Shown piece by piece: positions 1 to 4,881 of a stretch of DNA of 5,346 nt. The stretch's first letter is position 1; every line of letters starts with the position of its first letter. The notes below the pieces were generated by a model, which worked only from the letters and a program-made list of their open reading frames with translations, did not search any database and was not told the DNA's origin. Where the stretch lies: NCBI GenBank assembly GCA_021816385.1, contig JAKAYJ010000086.1:1-5346 (forward strand). Direction: 5' to 3'. Source of the stretch: Thermoplasmata archaeon (GTDB lineage Archaea > Thermoplasmatota > Thermoplasmata > Thermoplasmatales > Thermoplasmataceae). The position numbers were made by a program, and so were the translations under genes.

Positions 1-900
1 ATATTTCTCACCAAGTGAAAATGCTGTTCCTGGTAGAATTGTCGCCACAAGGTCTTTGCCTTTTACCCTTTCCATATTTTCACTGGATGTGTGAAGAAGG
101 TGATCTGCAGATTTTACAGGAAACTCATCAGTGAGCTCCAGTGCACCCACATCACTGATTTCATCGGCGTGAATCCTGAGACCAATACCAAGCTCAGCTG
201 CCTTCCTGAAGAAGATAGAAGTTTCTTCCTTTGTGAATGCCCCTTCATCACAGAATGAGTCCACGAAATCTGCTCTTTTATAAAGTTCTGGAAGTATGAT
301 TTCAGTGCTTTCCCTGACGTATTCATCCTTTTTTCTATCTGGCGGCATCGCATGCAATGGTAATAGTGTCTTCACTATGTGAACTGGTAAATTTGATGCC
401 ATTATATCCATGGCATCCAGCAATTTTCTCTCATTTTCAAGATCCAGGCCGTAACCTGTTTTCACTTCTATGGTTGTTACCCCATTTTCAATGTGGTTCA
501 GTAACCTTTTAGTAGATTGCATAACAATCTGTTCTGTTGAGCAGGCTCTTGTATCCCTTACTGTTTTCAGAATCCCATTCCCACTTTTCAGGAGGTCTAT
601 ATATTTTGTCCCCATTGCCCTCAGCACAAATTCCTCGCTCCTCTCCCCACAGTATGCGAGATGTGTATGACTGTCGACAAAGCCTGGTGTAACAATCATT
701 CCAGTGGCATCTATAATTTCATACCCTTCATTTCTGCCTGATATACTCCCCGTGGAAACTATGGAATCTATGTGTTTTCCATTCAGTATTATGGAACTGT
801 CCTGAAATATGGTTACGTTTTCCTGATTCCCATTTCTAACTGACCCAATTGGTTCTGGAACATAGATCTTATCAGGATTGAATATGACCTTATTCTTCAT
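1..900 (-). CDS. hutI: Imidazolonepropionase, 3' part missing (runs off the left edge)
   Basis: The product hydrolyses 4-imidazolone-5-propionate to N-formimidoyl-L-glutamate, the third step of histidine degradation, in the cytoplasm. Three hundred codons are open from ATG at 900 to the window edge; the family is about 400-420 residues, so roughly the last quarter is missing. It is an amidohydrolase-fold protein. The HxH metal pair is H78/H80 in VDSHTHL. R87 (GERSEE), Y150 (KTGYGL) and H183 (PLHAMPP) match substrate-pocket residues known in bacterial HutI. H244 and E247 lie in IHADE, followed by SADHL and the LPGTAFSLGE segment typical of HutI. The last metal ligand, an Asp, would lie beyond the edge. 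The start is fixed by a GGTGGTGAT ribosome binding site 10 nt upstream. It is the fourth gene of a minus-strand operon, 6 nt after the peptidase gene. No hutH or hutU is visible here. The family is certain by motif order; activity is inferred. Confidence 0.96.
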   Translation of the reverse strand, partial: MKNKVIFNPDKIYVPEPIGSVRNGNQENVTIFQDSSIILNGKHIDSIVSTGSISGRNEGYEIIDATGMIVTPGFVDSHTHLAYCGERSEEFVLRAMGTKYIDLLKSGNGILKTVRDTRACSTEQIVMQSTKRLLNHIENGVTTIEVKTGYGLDLENERKLLDAMDIMASNLPVHIVKTLLPLHAMPPDRKKDEYVRESTEIILPELYKRADFVDSFCDEGAFTKEETSIFFRKAAELGIGLRIHADEISDVGALELTDEFPVKSADHLLHTSSENMERVKGKDLVATILPGTAFSLGEKY

Positions 901-906
901 AATTAC

Positions 907-1608
907 TCATATCACCACCGATAATGAAACAGATAGAACAGTCAGCATAAAAGCTATGGTTATGAATACCATGAACGGTATGTTATAAGATACATATTCA
1001 TTGCCCTTAATTGTGATTCTCCTGAACTCTATATCGCTTAGGTTTATCGTGTCGTTCACCCCTGCGCGGTAAGAAAATTTTCCAGTTTTCATATATGTGT
1101 AATAGAGTGAAAAAACCAGCGCAACAACAGAGCTTAATCCGAGATTCAAAAAGAATATAATTGAAAAAGGCAGCCTTATTAATGAGTACGAAACCGTAAA
1201 ATAAAAATTAGCAGTCGAAAATATTATGAGAACCAGGCCCTTTATGTCCCCAACTCCAAAAAGCACCTCCCCTATTACCATGTTTGCAAATATGATTTCT
1301 ATAATCCATGGAATTATGAGATCAGGTTCCCAAAGTATGATCATGGCAGAGCCTGCTATTGATATGATTATAGATAGTGTGGCGAACAAACGGGTTTTCT
1401 TGGCAAAAAACAGCAGGGCAAACATCATAGTGCTCAAAACAGAGAACAGTTCTATTTTGAAAAATATGACATTGATTATGATGCTTATTAAAAATGCTGG
1501 CACAAATATTAGATACCAAATCCTCCTTTTCTTCAGGTCATAATAGGAAGAAATGACCAGTGAGAGAATAAGAATGAAATATAGTAGACTGCTTAAAATT
1601 TCATTCAT
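907..1608 (-). CDS. Archaeal prepilin/prearchaellin peptidase (FlaK/PibD-like, aspartic A24 family)
   Basis: This is a 233-residue polytopic membrane protein. Members of the family cut class III signal peptides from archaellins, pilins and some surface binding proteins at the cytoplasmic membrane face. The two catalytic aspartates are recognisable: D24 in YYDLKKRRI right after the first helix, and D121 in the GxGD motif GVGDIKG (118-124). I count about seven to eight hydrophobic segments, including 4-22, 32-50, 52-69, 73-93, one leading into GVGD, two after it, and a C-terminal one from about 210. A polar loop (about 180-207) precedes the last helix, as in FlaK. The Asp-Asp spacing of 97 is about 36 residues longer than the spacing I recall for FlaK (D18/D79). 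I chose ATG at 1608, which overlaps the dehydrogenase stop by 8 nt and suggests translational coupling. A GTG at 1641 would add 11 residues that do not look like family sequence. No archaellin or pilin gene is visible nearby. Confidence 0.86.
   Translation of the reverse strand: MNEILSSLLYFILILSLVISSYYDLKKRRIWYLIFVPAFLISIIINVIFFKIELFSVLSTMMFALLFFAKKTRLFATLSIIISIAGSAMIILWEPDLIIPWIIEIIFANMVIGEVLFGVGDIKGLVLIIFSTANFYFTVSYSLIRLPFSIIFFLNLGLSSVVALVFSLYYTYMKTGKFSYRAGVNDTINLSDIEFRRITIKGNEYVSYNIPFMVFITIAFMLTVLSVSLSVVI
911..919 (-). promoter_or_regulatory. Ribosome binding site for hutI
   Basis: The minus strand reads GGTGGTGAT, one mismatch from the archaeal consensus GGAGGTGAT. It lies inside the last codons of the peptidase gene, 10 nt before the hutI ATG at 900, and supports that start. 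The spacing is slightly long. Confidence 0.65.
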
Positions 1609-2461
1609 TTTTCTTCTTTGTATAGAAGAGGGAGACTGCACTCATATCATCCTGGCCGTGTTCACCCATTTCAATTGAGTATATGCTTTTGGATATTGCA
1701 CCCAGGAACGATGGTATTCCAAGCTTGCTCTGCTCTTCCAGTGCATAATTAAGGTCCTTGTATTGATGAGCAAGTAAGAATTGTGGAGAAAAATCCTCCT
1801 CCTGCATCTTTCTCGCCTTCAAATCAAGTATTTTTGATGCTGCTCCACCTGCCTGTACCGCCTCCGTGAAGACATCATCATTTATCCCTAGTTCTCTTGC
1901 AAGACACATTCCTTCGGAGACAGCAATCATATTTATTCCCATTATAAGGTTATTCACCAGTTTCATGGCTATTCCCTTTCCAGAATCTCCTGCATATATC
2001 TGTTTTGATGTGAATGTTTTCAGCATTGGGACAACTCTGAGAAACGAATCCCTTGAACCACCACAGGAAGCGGCCAGAGTTCCAGTTTCTGCAGCTGGAA
2101 CACTTCCGATTACAGGGCAGTCAAGGTACTCAAACCCGGAATCCGTGCATAACTTGTGATTATTAAGACTTTGCTCCATGGATATTGTTGACATATCAAC
2201 TATCAATTTGTTCTTTCCGTTGTGAGTTTCCACTATTTCGTTTAGTACTGAAGCAGATGCTGCAGAGTCTGTTACTATCATGAAAATGATGTCAGAACTG
2301 CTAACAACGTCTGAAATTGTTTTCGCCGCTATTTTCCTGATTTCCTGTGGAATCTTCGATTCTGTCCTGTTGTACACAGACACAAGTGAGAATTTCTCTC
2401 CTATCCTCCTTGAAATTGGAATGCCCATTCTTCCCATTCCAATAAATCCTATCTTTTCCAT
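1601..2461 (-). CDS. NAD(P)-dependent beta-hydroxyacid dehydrogenase (3-hydroxyisobutyrate dehydrogenase family)
   Basis: This 286-residue cytoplasmic enzyme of the usual family length should oxidise a beta-hydroxyacid, or reduce the matching semialdehyde, with a nicotinamide cofactor. The Rossmann fingerprint is GFIGMGRMG at 5-13. YNRT at 30-33 carries an Arg where family members preferring NADP(H) often have one. DMST is at 89-92 and the substrate-loop motif DCPVIGS at 114-120, followed by AAETGTLAASCGG. The catalytic lysine is K167 in MKLVNN, with N171 after it. The usual first serine of the DAPVSGG/S motif is Ile118 here. The substrate could be 3-hydroxyisobutyrate, glyoxylate/succinic semialdehyde (GLYR-like) or another short hydroxyacid, and the sequence does not decide. 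A strong GAGGTG ribosome binding site lies 7 nt before ATG 2461. It is the second gene of the operon, 4 nt after the metallo-hydrolase stop, and its end overlaps the peptidase start. Confidence 0.93.
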   Translation of the reverse strand: MEKIGFIGMGRMGIPISRRIGEKFSLVSVYNRTESKIPQEIRKIAAKTISDVVSSSDIIFMIVTDSAASASVLNEIVETHNGKNKLIVDMSTISMEQSLNNHKLCTDSGFEYLDCPVIGSVPAAETGTLAASCGGSRDSFLRVVPMLKTFTSKQIYAGDSGKGIAMKLVNNLIMGINMIAVSEGMCLARELGINDDVFTEAVQAGGAASKILDLKARKMQEEDFSPQFLLAHQYKDLNYALEEQSKLGIPSFLGAISKSIYSIEMGEHGQDDMSAVSLFYTKKKNE

Positions 2462-2465
2462 TTAA

Positions 2466-3239
2466 CTACACCTCAAATATAGACGACCCGTAAAGTTGTC
2501 TTGCACATTCTATTCCCTTATACTTAATATTTCTATTGTCCAGGAAATCTCTTATGGTTAGATATGCAATTTCCTGTGTATTATTTTCATCAGAAAGGTG
2601 AAGCAGGATAATCTGTGACTTCTGTTCACTCAGTTCTCCAAGTGCCAGTGCACACTGATCGTTGGAAAGGTGTCCGTAGTTGCTCATGATTCTCTTCTTC
2701 AAGCTTTCTGGATATGGACCTGTTTTCAGCATGTTTGTGTCGTGGTTGGCCTCTATTGCAAGTATATCAGAACCTCTTATGAGGTCAATATTCTCCATTG
2801 GAAAGTATCCAAGATCAGAGAAAAGCGAGATTTTTCTCCCTCTGTTTTCTATGACATATCCAACCGGGTCCACTGCATCATGAGATACGGAGACACTCCT
2901 TATGAAAAAATTACCTATGGTGAGTTCATCCCGTATAGTAAACGCGCTATCGAAACCCATCTTTAGTTTTGCCTTCTCACGGAGATATATATCTGCCTTC
3001 ATTTTTCTTGAAGCCGCTCCAAGACCGGAACTGTGATCACTGTGTTCATGTGTAATCAAGACTGATAAGGGAACTTCCCCAATATTTAATTCTTCAAACC
3101 TCTGTCTGAATCTCTTTACAGAAATGCCGAAATCCACTACCAGTGCATCGCATTCGTCCCAGATAATTGTTGAATTTCCCTTGCTTCCACTTGATACAAC
3201 ATTCATGAACAGGTTTGACAATATTTCAGAATACTCCAC
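2466..3239 (-). CDS. YycJ/WalJ-like metallo-beta-lactamase-fold hydrolase
   Basis: This is a cytoplasmic metal-dependent hydrolase of the MBL fold, 257 residues from the GTG start. The N-terminal SSGSKGNST (16-24) is characteristic of the YycJ/WalJ branch. The metal motif THEHSDH is at 63-69 (H64, H66, D68, H69). Further ligands are probably H120 (VSHDA), D142 (FSDLG) and H214 (LLHLSDENN). The signature region EANHD (163-167), then YPESLKKRI and GHLSN (189-193), also matches YycJ. Bacterial YycJ proteins have been linked to 5'-3' DNA exonuclease activity; I do not know whether that holds in archaea. The start is uncertain. GTG 3239 sits at leaderless distance from a TATA-like box, matching the neighbouring flavoprotein gene, whereas ATG 3206 (MNVVSSGSKGN) fits the usual family N-terminus but has no ribosome binding site. 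It is the first gene of the four-gene operon. Confidence 0.92.
   Translation of the reverse strand: MEYSEILSNLFMNVVSSGSKGNSTIIWDECDALVVDFGISVKRFRQRFEELNIGEVPLSVLITHEHSDHSSGLGAASRKMKADIYLREKAKLKMGFDSAFTIRDELTIGNFFIRSVSVSHDAVDPVGYVIENRGRKISLFSDLGYFPMENIDLIRGSDILAIEANHDTNMLKTGPYPESLKKRIMSNYGHLSNDQCALALGELSEQKSQIILLHLSDENNTQEIAYLTIRDFLDNRNIKYKGIECARQLYGSSIFEV
2469..2474 (-). promoter_or_regulatory. Ribosome binding site for the dehydrogenase
   Basis: The minus strand reads GAGGTG, a perfect core Shine-Dalgarno match, 7 nt before ATG 2461 and inside the end of the metallo-hydrolase gene. It fixes the dehydrogenase start and shows that internal operon genes use leadered initiation. Confidence 0.75.
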
Positions 3240-3242
3240 TCA

Positions 3243-3259
3243 CACTTAAATTTTAAGTG
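3243..3259. repeat. Perfect 8+1+8 inverted repeat, candidate operator
   Basis: CACTTAAA and its exact complement TTTAAGTG flank a single central base. The repeat sits between the TATA-like box and the GTG start at 3239, partly overlapping the shared promoter element. A one-base loop cannot form a useful hairpin, so a dimeric DNA-binding repressor site is the likelier reading. AT-rich palindromes also arise by chance. Confidence 0.5.
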
Positions 3260-3274
3260 ATATTCAACCTTTCA
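3253..3274 (-). promoter_or_regulatory. Promoter of the four-gene operon (BRE/TATA-like)
   Basis: The minus strand has a purine-rich GAAAGG followed by TTGAATATC. The AT-rich core is centred about 24-25 nt upstream of GTG 3239, the normal archaeal TATA-to-start-site distance. Transcription would then begin at or next to that GTG. Fifteen of the 16 bases at 3253-3268 are identical to the flavoprotein promoter, at the same distance from its start codon to within 1 nt. The assignment comes from pattern and spacing only. Confidence 0.55.
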
Positions 3275-3323
3275 ACGAGAATTGCCAACAAGTTCAAATT
3301 GTTTCTTAATAATTTTCATGAAC

Positions 3324-3340
3324 AAACGAAAAAAGAATAA
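3324..3340 (-). terminator. T-rich terminator after the flavoprotein gene
   Basis: On the coding (minus) strand this is a T-rich tract with a run of six T (3329-3334), about 40 nt past the stop at 3377. Archaeal RNA polymerase terminates at such runs without a hairpin. It also lies upstream of the operon promoter, where a terminator is expected. Confidence 0.4.
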
Positions 3341-3376
3341 ATCTGTTTGAACATCTAATCACGTGAATTAATGCGT

Positions 3377-3952
3377 CTATTGACGATTAAACTTGAGATT
3401 ATCTCTTATCGCATCAAGAACTTTCTTCGGCTCCGGCATTGAACCTTTCTTCTTTGTTCCATTGCTTGCAGTTATTTCCTCTTTGTCTGGTTCAACGATT
3501 ACGTGCCCAATGCTCTTGAGTTTTTCAATATTGCCCTGCACGATCCTGTTGCCTCTCATCTTTTCATTCATGTTTGGAACGAAAATCATTGGCCTTTCAT
3601 AGGCAATAAATGCTGTCGATAGAAGATCGTCACCTATCCCGCTAACTGCTTTTGCCAGAGAGTTTGCACTCGCCGGTGCAACTATGAAGACATCAGCAAT
3701 TTCTGTCAAATCCACGTGTGGTATCCTGATATTCCCCTCTTGATGGAACATGTCAGTGAATACGTGATTTTTAGTTTTTAATTCTACAGAATATGAAGAT
3801 ATGAATTTTCTTGAAGCTTCTGTCATAATGGTCATAATCTGACAGTTCAGATTACTCATCACATAGGTCATGTAATCAGAAATGTTCATGGAGCCAAGTG
3901 ACCCTGTAATTCCCCACAATATGGTAACTTTCCTGTCCTCTTCTTTTGCCAT
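3377..3952 (-). CDS. HFCD-family flavoprotein, phosphopantothenoylcysteine decarboxylase-like, stand-alone
   Basis: This 191-residue protein is predicted to bind FMN as a soluble oligomer. It matches the N-terminal decarboxylase half (CoaC) of CoaBC/Dfp. ILWGITGS is at 11-18. The catalytic His is H79 in IPHVDL. The flavin-binding stretch VAPASANSLAK (91-101) is followed by GIGDDLLST. The substrate-recognition motif PNMNEKM (126-132) is the PxMNxxM of the HFCD family. A C-terminal GSMPEP (170-175) matches the GRMxEP flap end. The flap cysteine normally found as ACG is replaced here by A162-S163-N164, so canonical activity is doubtful. There is no CoaB ligase domain, although most archaeal CoaBC are fusions. 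Alternatives are a split CoaC, another (S)-cysteinyl or thiol-type decarboxylase, or an archaeal flavoprotein of the AfpA kind. ATG 3952 lies at leaderless spacing from a TATA-like box. It is monocistronic by appearance, with a T-run after the stop. Confidence 0.88.
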   Translation of the reverse strand: MAKEEDRKVTILWGITGSLGSMNISDYMTYVMSNLNCQIMTIMTEASRKFISSYSVELKTKNHVFTDMFHQEGNIRIPHVDLTEIADVFIVAPASANSLAKAVSGIGDDLLSTAFIAYERPMIFVPNMNEKMRGNRIVQGNIEKLKSIGHVIVEPDKEEITASNGTKKKGSMPEPKKVLDAIRDNLKFNRQ

Positions 3953-3964
3953 ATTTAAGTATTG

Positions 3965-3985
3965 TTAAGTGATATTAAACTTCTT
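3965..3985 (-). promoter_or_regulatory. Promoter of the flavoprotein gene (BRE/TATA-like, shared element)
   Basis: The minus strand reads purine-rich AAAGAAG and then TTTAATATC (TATA core 3972-3979), centred about 24 nt before ATG 3952. This spacing implies a leaderless mRNA. The core continues into CACTTAA, giving the 16-base element shared with the promoter at 3253-3268. Confidence 0.6.
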
Positions 3986-4054
3986 TAATACTTTAGATAA
4001 AGATATAAGATAAAGCAGTTGACCCTGCCAAGGATACTATTGTCTTATTCACAG

Positions 4055-4060
4055 AAAAAA
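4055..4060 (-). terminator. T-run after the possible small gene
   Basis: Six consecutive T on the minus strand lie about 17 nt past the stop of the 48-codon ORF. They could serve as an archaeal oligo-T terminator. Alone this is weak evidence. Confidence 0.3.
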
Positions 4061-4076
4061 TTGATGTTGCTGGTGT

Positions 4077-4223
4077 TTATCCCATATGGGAAGAGAAACT
4101 ACCATTTGTCTGTATTTTGAAATTTCCTGATATTTTTTCCGGGCTTTCTCCATATTCTTCCACGAAAATTTTGAATGCAGGCACATCTAGACTTGACTCT
4201 TTTTTGTGAAATAGATATGACAT
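4077..4223 (-). CDS. Possible small protein of 48 residues, unknown function
   Basis: I do not recognise this product. It is a short, charged, soluble-looking peptide, starting MSYLFHKKESS and ending SHMG, without membrane segments or cysteines. Three signals support a real gene. GGTGA lies 4 nt before ATG 4223. An AT-rich TATA-like stretch (4269-4281) is at a distance that would give a leader of about 25 nt. A run of six T on the coding strand (4055-4060) lies about 17 nt after the stop. Codon choice (AGT, GGA, GAA, ATA) resembles the neighbours. An upstream in-frame ATG at 4286 would extend it to 69 residues, but that start has no ribosome binding site and would bury the TATA-like stretch. 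The opposite strand is also open for about 60 codons but has no good start. It could still be a chance ORF in an intergenic region. Confidence 0.4.
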   Translation of the reverse strand: MSYLFHKKESSLDVPAFKIFVEEYGESPEKISGNFKIQTNGSFSSHMG

Positions 4224-4268
4224 ATTCTCACCCTTCCATATCCATGAAACGTTAATTTTACTACATTC

Positions 4269-4281
4269 ATATATTATATTT
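4269..4281 (-). promoter_or_regulatory. TATA-like box for the possible small gene
   Basis: The minus strand reads AAATATAATATAT, a pure A/T stretch about 50 nt upstream of ATG 4223. It would place the transcription start near 4249 and give a short leader that contains the GGTGA site. AT-rich background makes this tentative. Confidence 0.35.
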
Positions 4282-4306
4282 GTCATGCTGTATACCTATT
4301 GATTAA

Positions 4307-4315
4307 CTTAATTTA
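4307..4315 (+). promoter_or_regulatory. TATA-like box for the membrane protein/ABC operon
   Basis: CTTAATTTA is centred about 32 nt before the GTG at 4343, giving a predicted leader of only a few bases. It is the best-placed AT-rich box upstream of the plus-strand genes. Confidence 0.4.
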
Positions 4316-4342
4316 CCACTTTCTTATTTCCATAGGAAAACA

Positions 4343-4867
4343 GTGCGGAAAAATATAGTAAGAGTTGGTTTAATTCTAATTGTTCTCGGTATCATACTTG
4401 TGGTTGCTGGAATAGGTTTGACATCGGATTATCTCACTGTTAGCCATACATTTGTGAAGGATAAATATTATTATGCGTCACACGAGATTAATATTACAAG
4501 TGATGGACTGGTTGCTCTGGATGGCAATACAACATTCTATCTTGTTAATGCCAACAATGTTTCACTTGTTAATCAGACAAATGTACAGGATTATTCAATA
4601 GCACCAACTGGACCCACTCATGATGGTTATGGAACAGAATTTCTTGTGGGTTCCGGTTCTTACTATTTGGTTTCATTCCTGGCACCCTCAACAGGACTGG
4701 TTTATTCTTATACAAGTCATTTCAGCACATTTACCGATCTCGGGATAATTCTTCTTATTGGCCTCTTCCTCATAGTTTTTTCAATGATCATGCTGGTTAT
4801 TGGATTCTTACTCAAGGGGAAGAAGAAAGATACAGAGGAAGATTTTTTGAAAGACGAAATACAGTAA
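4343..4867 (+). CDS. Two-helix membrane protein with sequon-rich external domain, probable ABC exporter partner
   Basis: This 174-residue protein of unrecognised family has an N-terminal helix at about 8-27 after a basic MRKNIVR start. An external domain of about 105 residues follows (28-132), rich in Ser, Thr, Tyr and Asn. A second helix spans about 133-158, and the tail KGKKKDTEEDFLKDEIQ is charged. Positive charges before helix 1 and after helix 2 place both termini inside and the middle domain outside. Four N-x-S/T sequons (N50, N62, N72, N77) fall within 28 residues, which suggests an N-glycosylated surface domain. The start is GTG at 4343, with weak AGGA upstream and a TATA-like box about 32 nt before it; no better in-frame start is seen upstream. 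The ABC ATPase gene follows 14 nt downstream, so the protein may be an accessory or substrate-facing part of that transporter. It is too small to be the full permease. Confidence 0.8.
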   Translation: MRKNIVRVGLILIVLGIILVVAGIGLTSDYLTVSHTFVKDKYYYASHEINITSDGLVALDGNTTFYLVNANNVSLVNQTNVQDYSIAPTGPTHDGYGTEFLVGSGSYYLVSFLAPSTGLVYSYTSHFSTFTDLGIILLIGLFLIVFSMIMLVIGFLLKGKKKDTEEDFLKDEIQ

Positions 4868-4870
4868 AAT

Positions 4871-4874
4871 AGGT
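4871..4874 (+). promoter_or_regulatory. Ribosome binding site for the ABC ATPase
   Basis: AGGT lies 7 nt before ATG 4882 in the 14-nt gap after the membrane protein stop. It supports the chosen start and co-transcription of the two genes. Confidence 0.5.
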
Positions 4875-4881
4875 ACAATTT

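Larger units (their letters stand above)
3953..4342. other. Mostly non-coding divergent region
   Basis: This 390-base stretch between the leftward flavoprotein gene and the rightward transporter genes holds the flavoprotein promoter at its left end. An 8-base direct repeat AGATAAAG (3995-4002 and 4008-4015) lies just upstream of that promoter. The possible 48-codon gene is at 4077-4223, and the promoter of the plus-strand genes is at the right end. I found no tRNA, other RNA gene or mobile element in it. Confidence 0.6.

Noticed and set aside
114..353. 79-codon minus-strand ORF inside hutI
   Set aside because: It overlaps the well-supported imidazolonepropionase frame and has no domain-like sequence; it is a shadow.
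470..670. 66-codon plus-strand ORF
   Set aside because: It is antisense to hutI, whose motifs in this stretch (HTH metal site, R87) are clear.
1226..1543. 105-codon plus-strand ORF
   Set aside because: It is antisense to the prepilin peptidase; it has low complexity and no recognisable motif.
1866..2159. 97-codon plus-strand ORF
   Set aside because: It is antisense to the dehydrogenase substrate loop and catalytic lysine region, which are clearly coding on the minus strand.
2670..2966. Overlapping plus-strand ORFs of 98 and 67 codons
   Set aside because: Both are antisense to the conserved YycJ-type motifs of the metallo-hydrolase and show no motif of their own.
3393..3602. 69-codon plus-strand ORF
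   Set aside because: It is antisense to the PNMNEKM and flap region of the flavoprotein.
3995..4015. AGATAAAG direct repeat as a CRISPR-like or iteron array
   Set aside because: There are only two 8-base copies with 5 bases between them; this is too little for an array or origin, and AT-rich intergenic DNA gives such repeats easily.
4012..4208. Plus-strand open stretch of about 60 codons opposite the possible small gene
   Set aside because: It lacks an ATG or GTG at its front, has no ribosome binding site, and its composition looks less protein-like than the minus-strand frame.
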